NCBI RefSeq assembly: GCF_030159855.1
Contig: NZ_BSNG01000003.1
Coordinates: forward strand, 107,419-171,418
DNA: 64,000 nucleotides
Reading direction: 5' to 3'
Source of the DNA: Devosia yakushimensis
Lineage (GTDB): Bacteria; Pseudomonadota; Alphaproteobacteria; Rhizobiales; Devosiaceae
Shown: positions 33,128 through 42,485 of the stretch, in pieces
How positions within the stretch are numbered: position 1 is the first letter of the stretch
Layout: each line of letters opens with the position of its first letter
Notes under the pieces: model-generated
Told to the model about the DNA's origin: nothing
What the model saw: only the letters and a program-made list of their open reading frames with translations
The model's database searches: none
Program-made: the position numbers and the translations under genes

Positions 33128-35143
33128 ATGCTCAAGATCGTGACCGGCAGCATTGCGCGCCGCATGTCCGCCCTGTTGCTGCTGTTCGTTCTCGGCTTTG
33201 CCGGTCTGACCGCCTACCAGCTCACCAATACCCACAATAACCTGATCGACCTCAAAAAGGCCGAGATCAAAAGCGTCATCGAAACGGCCGTGACCATGCT
33301 CGGCAATTACGATGCCCGCGTGCAGGCCGGCGAAATGACGCTGGAAGCAGCCCAGACCGAAGCCAAGGCCATGCTGCACGCCATCAACTATTCGGGCGAC
33401 GACTACGTTTTCGCGGTGACCCACGACTACGTCATGATCGTCAACGCCAATCCGGCCGTGGTCGACACCAACATGCGCGACCGCACCGACACCGCCGGCA
33501 AGCGCTTCATCGAGGAATATACCGATGGCGCGCGGACCCAGGGCTCCATCTTCACCACTTTCGGCTTCAACCTGAACAGCCAGAAGCCCAATGAGCCGGT
33601 CAACGAGGTCCAGAAGCTGACCTATGTGCAGAATTTCGCACCCTGGTCCTGGGCCATCGGCACGGGCGTCCTGCAGACCGATATCGACGCGATCTATCAG
33701 GAAAACGCGCTGACCAGCGCTCTTATCGCTCTGGCCGTCATTGCCGGCCTGGTCCTGGTGGGCTGGCTGATCGTGCGCAGCCTGACCAAGCCGATCACCG
33801 CGCTCAATGGCCAGATGGCCGAGCTGGCCGATGGCAAGTTCGACATCACCATCCAGGGGACCAACCGCCCCGACGAGATCGGCGCCATGGCGCGTGCCGT
33901 CGAGGTCTTCCGCGACAATGGCGAAAAGATCGCCCATATGACCGAAGCCGAGGCAGCCCGCATCATCCGCGATGAGGCTTCGCGCAAGGAAATGATGAGC
34001 GAACTGCAAAGCGCGTTCGGTTCGGTGGTCGATGCCGCCGCCGAGGGTGATTTCTCCCAGCGCGTCACCACCGAATTCCCCGATCCCGAACTCAACGCCC
34101 TGGCCGACAGCGTCAATAGCCTGGTCAAAACCGTCGATACCGGCCTTTCCGAAACCAGCCAGGTGCTCTCGGCCCTGGCCAATGCCGACCTCACCAAGCG
34201 CATCGAAGGCCTCTATGAGGGCGCCTTCGGGCGGCTGAAGGACGACACCAACGCGGTGGCCATCAAGTTCTCCGAGATCGTCGGCCGCCTGCGTGAAACC
34301 TCCGGCCAGCTCAAGCTCGCCACCGGGGAAATCCTCTCGGGTGCCAATGACCTCTCCGAGCGCACCACCAAGCAGGCCGCGACCATCGAAGAGACCAGCG
34401 CTGCCATGGAGCAACTGGCCGCAACGGTCACCCAGAACTCGACCCGCGCCAAATCGGCCAGCGACAATGCCATCGCCTCGACCCGCTCGGCCGAGGAAGG
34501 CGGCGTGGTCATGGCCGAGGCCACCCAGGCCATGGAGCGCATCGCCACCTCCTCGTCCAAGATCTCCAACATTATCGGCATGATCGACGACATCGCCTTC
34601 CAGACCAATCTTCTGGCGCTCAACGCCTCGGTCGAAGCGGCCCGCGCCGGTGAAGCCGGCAAGGGCTTTGCCGTGGTCGCCGTGGAAGTGCGCCGCCTGG
34701 CCCAGTCCTCGGCTCAGGCGTCCACCGAGGTCAAGGCGCTGATCGAGCAGAGCGCTCTCGAAGTACGCGGCGGCACCAAGCTGGTGGCCGACGCCGCAGC
34801 CAAGCTCGATGAAATGCTGGACGGCGTCCGTGCCAATTCCGAACTGCTCGAAGGCATTGCCCGCGACAGCTCGGAACAGGCCAGCGCCATCCAGGAAGTG
34901 GGTGTCGCCGTCCGCCAGATGGACGAGATGACCCAGCACAATGCCGCGCTGGTCGAGGAGATCAACGCCTCGATCGAACAGACCGAAGGCCAGGCCACTC
35001 AGCTCGACGGCATTGTCGACATCTTCTCGGTCCATCAGGCACCGGCCGAGCCGGTCCGCCATGTCGCTCCTACCCGCCGCGCGCCCGCCTACCGCAGTGC
35101 CGGCAATGCCGCGATCAAGGCCGACGATTGGGAAAGCTTCTGA
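33128..35143 (+). CDS. Methyl-accepting chemotaxis protein (sCache-HAMP type)
   Basis: 671-residue chemoreceptor. TM1 about 12-30; a periplasmic single-Cache domain (about 35-190; SGDDYVFAVTHDYVMIVNANP); TM2 about 195-217; HAMP segments following; then the signalling domain with hairpin tip IDDIAFQTNLLALNASVEAA (about 485-504). The C-terminus ends in DDWESF, resembling the W-E-x-F tether that binds CheR/CheB. sCache domains commonly sense small organic acids, amines or sugars. It lies between two ABC exporter genes with no che genes nearby. The Shine-Dalgarno is weak. Confidence 0.93.
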   Translation: MLKIVTGSIARRMSALLLLFVLGFAGLTAYQLTNTHNNLIDLKKAEIKSVIETAVTMLGNYDARVQAGEMTLEAAQTEAKAMLHAINYSGDDYVFAVTHDYVMIVNANPAVVDTNMRDRTDTAGKRFIEEYTDGARTQGSIFTTFGFNLNSQKPNEPVNEVQKLTYVQNFAPWSWAIGTGVLQTDIDAIYQENALTSALIALAVIAGLVLVGWLIVRSLTKPITALNGQMAELADGKFDITIQGTNRPDEIGAMARAVEVFRDNGEKIAHMTEAEAARIIRDEASRKEMMSELQSAFGSVVDAAAEGDFSQRVTTEFPDPELNALADSVNSLVKTVDTGLSETSQVLSALANADLTKRIEGLYEGAFGRLKDDTNAVAIKFSEIVGRLRETSGQLKLATGEILSGANDLSERTTKQAATIEETSAAMEQLAATVTQNSTRAKSASDNAIASTRSAEEGGVVMAEATQAMERIATSSSKISNIIGMIDDIAFQTNLLALNASVEAARAGEAGKGFAVVAVEVRRLAQSSAQASTEVKALIEQSALEVRGGTKLVADAAAKLDEMLDGVRANSELLEGIARDSSEQASAIQEVGVAVRQMDEMTQHNAALVEEINASIEQTEGQATQLDGIVDIFSVHQAPAEPVRHVAPTRRAPAYRSAGNAAIKADDWESF

Positions 35144-35166
35144 TCGCCATCCCGCACCAAACTGCC

Positions 35167-35196
35167 ACGGCCCTCCTCTGCGGGAGGGCCGTTTTT
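35167..35196 (+). terminator. Rho-independent terminator after the chemoreceptor gene
   Basis: 10-bp stem ACGGCCCTCC (35167-35176) and GGAGGGCCGT (35183-35192), 6-nt loop, followed by TTTT. Begins 24 bp after the chemoreceptor stop, in the gap with the convergent exporter gene. Confidence 0.9.
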
Positions 35197-35236
35197 ATTT
35201 TGGGAAGTTCGGCAGACCGCGGCTCTCCAAGCCCAA

Positions 35237-37111
35237 CTATTGCGCCGCGACCGTGTCGGGGTCGAGAAACCCGCCGGACTGCCGCTGCCAGAGATGGGCA
35301 TAATGGCCACCCAGCGCCAATAGCTCCGAATGGGTGCCCTGTTCCACGATCTGTCCCTTTTCCAGCACGACCAGCCGGTCCATGGCGGCAATGGTCGATA
35401 GCCGATGGGCAATGGCGATCACGGTCTTGCCGGCCATCAGCTGCTCGAGCTGGCTCTGGATCGCCGCTTCGACCTCGCTGTCCAGCGCCGAGGTCGCTTC
35501 GTCCAGCATCAGGATCGGCGCATTCTTGAGCAGCACCCGGGCAATGGCCACACGCTGGCGTTGCCCGCCGGAAAGCTTGACGCCCCGCTCCCCGACCTGC
35601 GCGTCATAGCCAGTACGCCCCTTGAAATCGACCAGGTCGTCGATGAACTCGTCGGCCTCCGCCATCTGCGCGGCGCTGACCATTTCCTCCTCGCTGGCAT
35701 CGGGCCGGCCGAAGACGATATTGGCCCGCACCGAACGGTGCAGCAGGGCCGTATCCTGCGTCACCACCCCGATATTAGCCCGCAACGAGGCCTGCGTGAC
35801 CTGGGAAATATCCTGCCCGTCTATGGTAATGCGCCCACCCTGCAGGTCGTAAAACCGCAGCAGCAGGCTCACCAGCGTTGATTTTCCCGCCCCGGACCGG
35901 CCGATCAGCCCCACCCGCTCGCCCGGCGCAATATCGAGGCTGAGGCCATCGATAATCCCGCTTTGCTTGCCATAGTGGAAATCCACAGCATCGAAATGGA
36001 TGTGCCCTTCGGTGACGGCAAGGGGCCCGGCTCCCGCCATGTCGACCAGGCCCAGCGGCCGGGCGATCAACTCGGCCGAATTCTGCGCCGTGCCGTAATT
36101 GCGCATCAAGCCATTGAGCTGGTTCATCATCCGGCCCAGCAGGTTATAAAGCCGCAGCACCAAGCCGAGCGTGAAGGCCACGCCCCCGACCGAGATCAGG
36201 CCTTGCGTCCACAAATGCACCGAGAGGGCGCCAATGCCGGCAATGGCAATGCCCGACAGCATGCCCATGGCCGACCGGACGCCCACCAGAGTACGCGCCA
36301 AAGTGGTCATGGAGCCGAGAAACTTATCGAAACCACGCCGCACGAAGCGGTCGTCTTCATCGGCCGAACCAAACAGCTTGAGCGTCTGGATATTGGAAAA
36401 ACTGTCGACGATCCGCCCCGTCAGGGCCGAAGCCGCCTCGGCCGCCGCCGCCGAACGCTGGCGCATGCGTGGCACGTAATACCAGGCCAGCCCCGAAAAC
36501 GCGACGATCCACAAGGCCACCGCCCCGCCCAGCCGCCAGTCGAGCTGGCCCACCAGCACCAGGGTCGTCACCGCATAGACGGCGATGAACCAGACGACCT
36601 GCAGCAGCGCCACCATGAAATCGCCCACCGCCCCACCGCTCTGCCAGACCTTGCTGGCGATGGCGCCAGAAAAATCGTTCTGGAAGAAGCTGAGGCTCTG
36701 GCGGATCACATGGGCATAGGCCTGCCAGCGCACCAGATTGTAAAAGCCCAGATTGACCGTCTGTTCTTCGACGGTCGCCGACAGCCAGGTCACGACGAAC
36801 CTTACGCCCAGCACCACGACGAGCATGACGACAAGCTCTGTGCCGTTGGCCGCGATCAATCCGTCCCAGCCTGCCCCCTGATTGGCCGCATCGAGCATGT
36901 CGACCAGCCGGCCCACATAGTAGAACAGCGCCGCCTCGACTAGCGCCACGGCGCCACCCAGGATCAGCAGCGACAGGAAGGGCAGCTTTGCCTGGCGGAT
37001 ATAGTGCCAGAAAAAGCGCGGTCCCGCGGCGGGCGGTTGCAAATTGTCGGTGTGCCGGAACGGATCGAGCCAAGACTCGAATATTCGGTGAAAGGGGCTG
37101 AACAGGCTCAT
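35237..37111 (-). CDS. ABC exporter, fused transmembrane and ATPase domains
   Basis: 624-residue half-transporter. The start at 37111 (MSLFSPFHRIFESWLDPF) is preferred to an upstream in-frame ATG because it begins the usual amphipathic N-terminus. Six helices (LPFLSLLILGGAVALVEAAL onward) are followed by the ATPase with Walker A GRSGAGKST, signature LSGGQRQR, Walker B PILMLDEATSALD and switch VIAIAHRLST. It is divergent from the DUF4344 fusion gene and related to, but distinct from, the exporter at 30867. The substrate is unknown. Confidence 0.9.
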   Translation of the reverse strand: MSLFSPFHRIFESWLDPFRHTDNLQPPAAGPRFFWHYIRQAKLPFLSLLILGGAVALVEAALFYYVGRLVDMLDAANQGAGWDGLIAANGTELVVMLVVVLGVRFVVTWLSATVEEQTVNLGFYNLVRWQAYAHVIRQSLSFFQNDFSGAIASKVWQSGGAVGDFMVALLQVVWFIAVYAVTTLVLVGQLDWRLGGAVALWIVAFSGLAWYYVPRMRQRSAAAAEAASALTGRIVDSFSNIQTLKLFGSADEDDRFVRRGFDKFLGSMTTLARTLVGVRSAMGMLSGIAIAGIGALSVHLWTQGLISVGGVAFTLGLVLRLYNLLGRMMNQLNGLMRNYGTAQNSAELIARPLGLVDMAGAGPLAVTEGHIHFDAVDFHYGKQSGIIDGLSLDIAPGERVGLIGRSGAGKSTLVSLLLRFYDLQGGRITIDGQDISQVTQASLRANIGVVTQDTALLHRSVRANIVFGRPDASEEEMVSAAQMAEADEFIDDLVDFKGRTGYDAQVGERGVKLSGGQRQRVAIARVLLKNAPILMLDEATSALDSEVEAAIQSQLEQLMAGKTVIAIAHRLSTIAAMDRLVVLEKGQIVEQGTHSELLALGGHYAHLWQRQSGGFLDPDTVAAQ

Positions 37112-37425
37112 GCACTCACGATACGGCTGCCGCGGCAACCTGACCATTGGCGGCAGATTAAAAAAAAGCAATGCGGCACCCAAGGACCTGCCGAGCGGGC
37201 GCGTCAAATGCTCGACGGTGTGACAGAAGGAGCCCAGGATGCATCGAGGCGTCAGCGTTTTTTCCCCGGCAGCGCAATGCCGGAGGGGTTGTCAAGGCGG
37301 GTGCCGGCGCGACAAAGGCGGATTCCAATGCGATCTGCCGCTTGACAGCATCTCATGGGGCATGGTCGTCAAGAAACCTACAAGTCTTTATGGCAACCGG
37401 AAAACGCCGGCTCTGGAAACATAAA
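37112..37425. other. 314-bp divergent gap, exporter / DUF4344 fusion gene
   Basis: No gene supported. A TTGACA hexamer lies at 37342-37347 but no convincing -10 follows at normal spacing. The reading frame of the downstream gene is open through this region, with a possible earlier start at 37390. Confidence 0.5.
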
Positions 37426-40125
37426 ATGAATTGCAAATCATTGGTATTGTCGCTGGGACTGGCCCTGCTCGGTTCGGCCAGTCCATCCTGGGCCCAGGAT
37501 ATACTCGGTCCGCTCTCCGGTGCGGTCGATCGTCAATTGGTCCAGGGCTGGCAGGCGGGCGAGGAGGGCGGCTGGTTCGTCCTGCGCAATGACTCGGTGG
37601 AAGGCTCCGAGCAAACACTCACGCTCAATGCCGGCAAACCGCCCGAGGACGGCCGGGAAATCACGGTCAGCGTCACGCTCAAGTCGCAGATTGCCGAGGC
37701 TGCCATTGGCCTGCTGGCCCGTAGCGCCAGCAATGACGACGTCTGCCTGATGGAGATCACCGCAGAGGCCAAGGGCAACCTGTTCTGTGTCATCGAGGGC
37801 GAATTCAAATCCATCGCTTCGGTGGCCAATGCCGCCCGCATGGATGGCAGCGACACCATCACCATGGTCGAAGTGCCCGGCGCAGCCCGCTTCTTCGTCA
37901 ACGACACCCAGATCGGGGACGTCACCTATGCCTCCGCCCTGGGCGGGGAAATCGGCATCATGGCCTACGAGCGCGGCACCTTTGGCCTCGCCGACTTCCA
38001 GATCAGCCCGCCGCCCGGCGCGGCCGCCAGCAGCGGCTCGGGTCTGCCCCCCAAGGGCGGCTCCGGCGGTGGCGCGGGCCTGCCGCCCAAAGGCGGTTCC
38101 GGCAGCGGGGGCTCGACCTCCGGCACCCCCGCCCCCAGCGGCGGCAGCACGGGCGGACAAAGTGGCGGAGGCTCCTCCGGCGGCGACAATCGCATGACCG
38201 CGATCATGGGCCCGCTTGGCGACACCATTGCCAATGCCGACGGCAAGGATGGCTGGGAGCTGTTCTTCGAGGACAATTGGCTGGTCCTGGTCAATTCCGC
38301 CAAGGCCTCGAGCGAGCTGGCCTATAAGGTGCCCGTCGGACCGCTCAATTCGGGCGAACGCGTCACCACGCTCAATGTCGGCATTTTGCCGCCGCAGGGC
38401 GAGAACGCCGCCGATTTCGGCAAGTCCGCCGCCGGCATCCTGATCGAAAGCAGTGACGGCAGCAGCTCGTGCATCGGCGAAATCACCGCCTCCCGCGACG
38501 CGCTGGTGCTGTGCTTCGGCGCGGACGGCAAGGGCAGCGAAGTGGGCCGCCTCAATGGCGCGGCGCAGGGGGATGGCAAGGACGTTCTGGAATTTATCGA
38601 ACGCCCCGGTTTTGGCGAATTCCGCCTCAATGGCCAGGCCATCGGCCAAGTGCAGGATCACCCGTCTCTCGGCGCCGATATCGGTATCCTCGCCTATGAG
38701 CGCGGTGAATTCTATGTCGGCGGCTTCACCATCTCCACCAGCGCCAATACGGCATCGGCCGGCTCCTCGCCTTCCGGCAATACGCCGGCGCCGGGCGGTG
38801 GCGTACCGATGTTCGGCAATGACGAAGCCCGGCTGATCGGGGTCTATCTGGGCCTGACCAACAGCATCTTCATGCATGAATTCGGCCACGCCCTGATCGG
38901 GGAATTGCAGATTCCTTCGACCGGCCCCGAAGAGGATGCGGTCGATATCTTCTCGGCCCTCAAGGTGGTCGAGCCGACCATGTACCCCACCGAAGACGAA
39001 GGCATCAACGCCATCGGCCGGGAGGTTGCGACCTATTCGGCCCTGCAATGGTATTATAGCGGCATGGTCGCCCAGCAGCAGGGCGCCGGCGAAACTCCCT
39101 GGCAGGACGAGCATACGCCCGACCTCAAGCGGTTCCGCAACGTGTTCTGCGTGATGTATGGCGGCAATCCTGGGATTTTCACCAATCTGGCCGAGCAGAT
39201 CGGCTTCGACGACCGAACCCTGGGCCGTTGCGAGGGGGAGTTCAACAAGCAAAACCGGGCATGGCGCACGATCCTGGCCCCCCATACCAGGGTGGATGCC
39301 TGGTTCCCGGAGGGGCAATTGCCCGCCGATGCACCCGGCTCAAATGTCGAAGTGACCTTTGAGCCAACCAAGAGCGAGATCGGAAGCTTTCTGACCACCG
39401 CCTTCGGCGATGGTCTTCGCGGTTTTGCGGACAATCTCAGCAAGACTTATGCCCTGCCCCGTCCGATCCAGGTGACCTATAAGGACTGCGGCGAGCTCAA
39501 CGCCTGGTATGACCCCCGCGAGGGGAGCATTACCATGTGCTACGATCTTATCGAGCACCTCGCCGTGATGATCTCGGACATCGAAATGGGCGGCGACCAG
39601 GGCGCGGCCAGCACCCCGCCGGCCAATACAAAAACGGCAGATGTTACCAATACGAGGACTGCCCCGTCCGGCAATACCTCGACCGATGAACTTGCCGATC
39701 TCGGCATTCCAGCGACCAATGTACTCTTTCCCGCCCCCTATAATGGGCCAACGCCAGCAAGCCACACCAAGGCCCAGGTCTTGACCACGGAAGATCTCGC
39801 CGCCGCGCTCAATGATGGCACGCAGGTCCTGCTGGTCGACACCAGCGGGCTGGCCGAAACTATTCCCGGGGCACTTTCGGTCGTCGATGCCGGCAAGGAC
39901 GGCAGCCTCACCGATGGTTTCCAGAGTGCGGTCGATGCCTGGCTCAAGGAACAAACGGCCAGCGACACCAAGATGCCGATCGTCTTTTTCGGCAAAGGCC
40001 TGCAGGATCGTTCCGCCTACAACGGCGCCCTGCGCGCCGGCGCCCTGGGCTGGAATGCCTTCTGGTATCGCGGCGGCGTCTCCGCCTGGCAGTCCAACGG
40101 CCTGCCCTTGGCGCCGGTCGACTAA
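37426..40125 (+). CDS. Secreted DUF4344 metallopeptidase-like protein with two N-terminal beta modules and a C-terminal rhodanese-like domain
   Basis: 899 residues. Signal peptide MNCKSLVLSLGLALLGSASP then SWA (cleavage about 23); 37390 is an alternative start. Two similar beta-rich modules (about 25-200 and 255-445) each have C..EITA..LxC and end GI(M/L)AYERGxF. The linker between them is Gly/Pro/Ser-rich and repeats GLPPKGGSG. The DUF4344 domain has HEFGH at 484-488 and ends near DLIEHL. A rhodanese-like domain (about 785-899) ends FWYRGGVSAWQSNGLPLAPVD, but the active-site loop reads VFFGKGLQDRSAYN with no cysteine. Probably periplasmic or extracellular. Function unknown. Confidence 0.82.
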   Translation: MNCKSLVLSLGLALLGSASPSWAQDILGPLSGAVDRQLVQGWQAGEEGGWFVLRNDSVEGSEQTLTLNAGKPPEDGREITVSVTLKSQIAEAAIGLLARSASNDDVCLMEITAEAKGNLFCVIEGEFKSIASVANAARMDGSDTITMVEVPGAARFFVNDTQIGDVTYASALGGEIGIMAYERGTFGLADFQISPPPGAAASSGSGLPPKGGSGGGAGLPPKGGSGSGGSTSGTPAPSGGSTGGQSGGGSSGGDNRMTAIMGPLGDTIANADGKDGWELFFEDNWLVLVNSAKASSELAYKVPVGPLNSGERVTTLNVGILPPQGENAADFGKSAAGILIESSDGSSSCIGEITASRDALVLCFGADGKGSEVGRLNGAAQGDGKDVLEFIERPGFGEFRLNGQAIGQVQDHPSLGADIGILAYERGEFYVGGFTISTSANTASAGSSPSGNTPAPGGGVPMFGNDEARLIGVYLGLTNSIFMHEFGHALIGELQIPSTGPEEDAVDIFSALKVVEPTMYPTEDEGINAIGREVATYSALQWYYSGMVAQQQGAGETPWQDEHTPDLKRFRNVFCVMYGGNPGIFTNLAEQIGFDDRTLGRCEGEFNKQNRAWRTILAPHTRVDAWFPEGQLPADAPGSNVEVTFEPTKSEIGSFLTTAFGDGLRGFADNLSKTYALPRPIQVTYKDCGELNAWYDPREGSITMCYDLIEHLAVMISDIEMGGDQGAASTPPANTKTADVTNTRTAPSGNTSTDELADLGIPATNVLFPAPYNGPTPASHTKAQVLTTEDLAAALNDGTQVLLVDTSGLAETIPGALSVVDAGKDGSLTDGFQSAVDAWLKEQTASDTKMPIVFFGKGLQDRSAYNGALRAGALGWNAFWYRGGVSAWQSNGLPLAPVD

Positions 40126-40200
40126 GGCGTCTTGAACCCCACCCTCCGGCGGCACCCGCCGCTGGGTGGAGCGCCGGCTCTTCAGCAGTATCGAGCTTAG

Positions 40201-40229
40201 AAAGCGCCGCTCACGCGGCGCTTTTGTTA
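40201..40229 (+). terminator. Rho-independent terminator after the DUF4344 fusion gene
   Basis: Perfect 10-bp stem AAAGCGCCGC (40201-40210) and GCGGCGCTTT (40215-40224), TCAC loop, then TG and further T-rich sequence. It follows the stop by 75 bp. Confidence 0.85.
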
Positions 40230-40380
40230 TTGCACATCCTGCAAAGGAGAGGACCGCGCTAACTACCCGCAACACCTTCCGGGGTGTCCATACCGCAAAA
40301 GGCCCAGAAATTGGCCCGATTTGCTCAGTCATGCCTCTATTCTGAAATTTCTATATCGACATACATAAAGACCTATGATG

Positions 40381-40397
40381 CTATTTATGCATAATAG
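40381..40397. promoter_or_regulatory. Candidate operator upstream of the 40.4-49.7 kb operon
   Basis: AT-rich imperfect palindrome CTATTTATGCATAATAG with a perfect TTATGCATAA core, 28 bp upstream of the first gene. A LysR gene closes the operon and is a candidate regulator, but the site does not obviously match a T-N11-A box. Assignment by symmetry only. Confidence 0.3.
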
Positions 40398-40425
40398 GCT
40401 TTCTGTAATCAGGTTTCAGAATGAA

Positions 40426-41865
40426 ATGCCGCTGATGACTTTGGCCCAGTTGGAAGAAAACCTGGCTCGCGATCGGGCCTGGCTGAATCTGCCGGCCAAG
40501 CCCTGGGTGCCCACAACCAGCATTTCCGGCGACCCTGTCCTCGACGTCGCCGTGGTCGGCGCCGGCATGCTGGGCTTGGTGACCCTGGCCGCCCTGCGCA
40601 ATATCGGTATCGAGGCCATACGCGCCTTCGACCGCGCTCCCGCCGGTCGGGAAGGCCCCTGGATCACCTCGGCCCGCATGCAGACCCTGCGCACCAGCAA
40701 GGACGCCGCGGGGCCCGCGCTCGGCCTGCCCTCGCTGACCTTCCGCGCCTGGTATGAAGCCCAGTTCGGCGCGGATGCCTTTGCGCAGATGACGCGCATC
40801 CCACGCGAAATCTGGATGGATTATCTCCTCTGGTACCGCAAAGTGCTGGACCTTCCCGTCGACAATGACAGCGCGGTCACCGGACTGGCTTTGCGCGATG
40901 ACGGGCTTCTGGCGCTTACCGTCGAGCACAGCGGTAGGTCGCGCCCGGTCTTGGCCCGCCGCGTGATCCTGGCTACCGGCATTGACGGGCTTGGGGTGCC
41001 CAACCTGCCCGCTTTCGCCCGTACGGTGCCGCCGCATTTTATCGCCCATAGCTCCGACATCTTCGACGTTGCCACGCTGGCGGGCAAGCGGGTCGCCGTA
41101 ATCGGCGCTGGCGCCTCGGCCATGGACAATGCCGCCGCAGCCCTGGAGGCGGGTGCCGCGCGGGTCGATATCTTCATTCGCCGGCCCGATATCCCGCGCA
41201 TCGACAAGTTTACCGGCATAGGCAGCCGTGGCCTGACCTTTGGCTATGTCGGCCTGCCCGATGCCGACAAATGGCGCTACATGGTCGAGGGCGAACGCGC
41301 CCAGATACCACCGCCCCGCCATAGCGTGCTGCGCGTTTCGGCCCATGCCAATGCGCATTTCCACCTGGCGAGTCCGGTAATCGCCCTTGCCGAACGCGAT
41401 GGGGCCATCGAGATCGAGACGCCCAAGGGGCGCTATCCCGCTGATTTCGCCATCTTCGCCACCGGCTTCTCCGCCGACCTGTCCCAGCGGCCCGAATTCG
41501 CTGATCTTGCCGGCAAGGTCAGGCTCTGGCGCGACGCCTATCATCCGCCGGCCGGGCTCGAGCATCCCGGTCTCGGCGACATGCCCTATCTGGGACCCGG
41601 CTTTGAATTTCTGCCGGCCGAAGGCGCTCCACCGGCCGTCTCGAACATCTACTGCTTCAGCTACCCGGCCGTCCCCTCGCACGGCAAGATTACCAGCGGC
41701 ATCCCCTCCATCGGCGAAGGCGCCACCCGCCTTGCCCGCGCCATCGCGCGCTCGCTTTTTGTCGAGGATCGCTCCCTGCATCTCGACGCATTCACCCGCT
41801 TCTCGGTGCCCGAATTGCTGGGTGACGAATGGACCGATGCCGACGAAAAGGCGCCCGCCGCATGA
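40426..41865 (+). CDS. FAD/NAD(P)-binding monooxygenase-like oxidoreductase
   Basis: 479 residues, related to flavin-containing monooxygenases. The first dinucleotide-binding motif is VAVVGAGMLGLVTLAALRN (about 42-60), followed by ARMQTLRTSKDAAGP, and the second NADPH-type motif is VAVIGAGASAMDNAAAALE. A strict Baeyer-Villiger fingerprint (FxGxxxHxxxW) is not present; the corresponding segment is PPHFIAHSSDIFD. Start 40426 or 40435. First gene of a tight operon with an HCCA-isomerase-like protein, an M19 homologue, an ABC importer and an esterase. Probably oxygenates the imported compound or a metabolite (inference). Confidence 0.8.
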   Translation: MPLMTLAQLEENLARDRAWLNLPAKPWVPTTSISGDPVLDVAVVGAGMLGLVTLAALRNIGIEAIRAFDRAPAGREGPWITSARMQTLRTSKDAAGPALGLPSLTFRAWYEAQFGADAFAQMTRIPREIWMDYLLWYRKVLDLPVDNDSAVTGLALRDDGLLALTVEHSGRSRPVLARRVILATGIDGLGVPNLPAFARTVPPHFIAHSSDIFDVATLAGKRVAVIGAGASAMDNAAAALEAGAARVDIFIRRPDIPRIDKFTGIGSRGLTFGYVGLPDADKWRYMVEGERAQIPPPRHSVLRVSAHANAHFHLASPVIALAERDGAIEIETPKGRYPADFAIFATGFSADLSQRPEFADLAGKVRLWRDAYHPPAGLEHPGLGDMPYLGPGFEFLPAEGAPPAVSNIYCFSYPAVPSHGKITSGIPSIGEGATRLARAIARSLFVEDRSLHLDAFTRFSVPELLGDEWTDADEKAPAA

Positions 41866-42485
41866 ACACGCAACCGCTCCTTCAGGTCTTTTACGGCATT
41901 TCCTCCCCCTGGGCCTATTTCGGCGCCCAGCGCGCCAAGACCATTGCCGAGGAGGCGGGGGCGCGCCTCGTGCTGCGGCCCATTCGCATCATCGAGGCCA
42001 ATGGCGGCATTCCCCTGCGCAGCCGGCCCGACAGCCGCCAGCACTATCATGCCGTCGAACTCGACCGCTGGCGCCGCTATCTCGGCATTCCGCTCAACCT
42101 GACGCCCAAATTCTATCCCTGCCGCACGATTGAACCTGCCGCCCAAGCTGTCATTGCGGCGCAGCAAGCCGGGCTCGACGCCTTCGCTTTTTCCTTCGCC
42201 ATTCAGCGCGGTCTCTGGGCCGAGGACCGCGACATTGCCGATCTGGAGACGCTGCGCGAAATGGCCCTATCCACCATCGGCCGGGAGGGCGCAGCATTGG
42301 TGCGCGATCACCAGCCCGATGCCATTATCGCCGAATGGCAAGGCAACCTGGCCGAGGCCGAGCGCCGGGGCATTTTCGGTACCCCCACCTATGTCGTCGG
42401 CGATGAATTGTTCTGGGGCCAGGACCGGCTGGATTTCGTTGCCCGCGCCCTGGCTGACGCCCGCCCTATTGAGGAAACCGCCTGA
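41862..42485 (+). CDS. 2-Hydroxychromene-2-carboxylate isomerase-like DsbA-fold protein
   Basis: 207-residue thioredoxin-fold protein of the kappa-GST/HCCA-isomerase group. The N-terminal active-site region is YGISSPWAYFGAQRA, with the Ser expected for this family and no CxxC. The C-terminal hallmark GIFGTPTYVVGDELFWGQDR matches known isomerases. The start at 41862 overlaps the upstream stop (ATGA) and it shares one base with the downstream gene. Known relatives isomerise aromatic-ring-cleavage products with glutathione. The substrate here is unknown. Confidence 0.87.
   Translation: MNTQPLLQVFYGISSPWAYFGAQRAKTIAEEAGARLVLRPIRIIEANGGIPLRSRPDSRQHYHAVELDRWRRYLGIPLNLTPKFYPCRTIEPAAQAVIAAQQAGLDAFAFSFAIQRGLWAEDRDIADLETLREMALSTIGREGAALVRDHQPDAIIAEWQGNLAEAERRGIFGTPTYVVGDELFWGQDRLDFVARALADARPIEETA

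Larger units (their letters stand above)
40126..40425. other. 300-bp gap with terminator and AT-rich promoter region
   Basis: Contains the terminator at 40201-40229 and, next to the following operon, an AT-rich stretch (about 40335-40420) that probably holds the operon promoter. A palindrome at 40381-40397 is listed separately. No gene seen. Confidence 0.6.

Noticed and set aside
33110..35062. 650-codon open frame on the minus strand opposite the chemoreceptor gene
   Set aside because: Shadow of a high-GC coding frame. The product is low-complexity, Gly/Asp/His-rich and without domains, while the plus strand encodes a textbook chemoreceptor.
37438..39318. 626-codon minus-strand open frame opposite the DUF4344 fusion gene
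   Set aside because: Antisense shadow; Gly/Ala-rich with no recognisable fold, and the plus strand has signal peptide, HEFGH motif and terminator.
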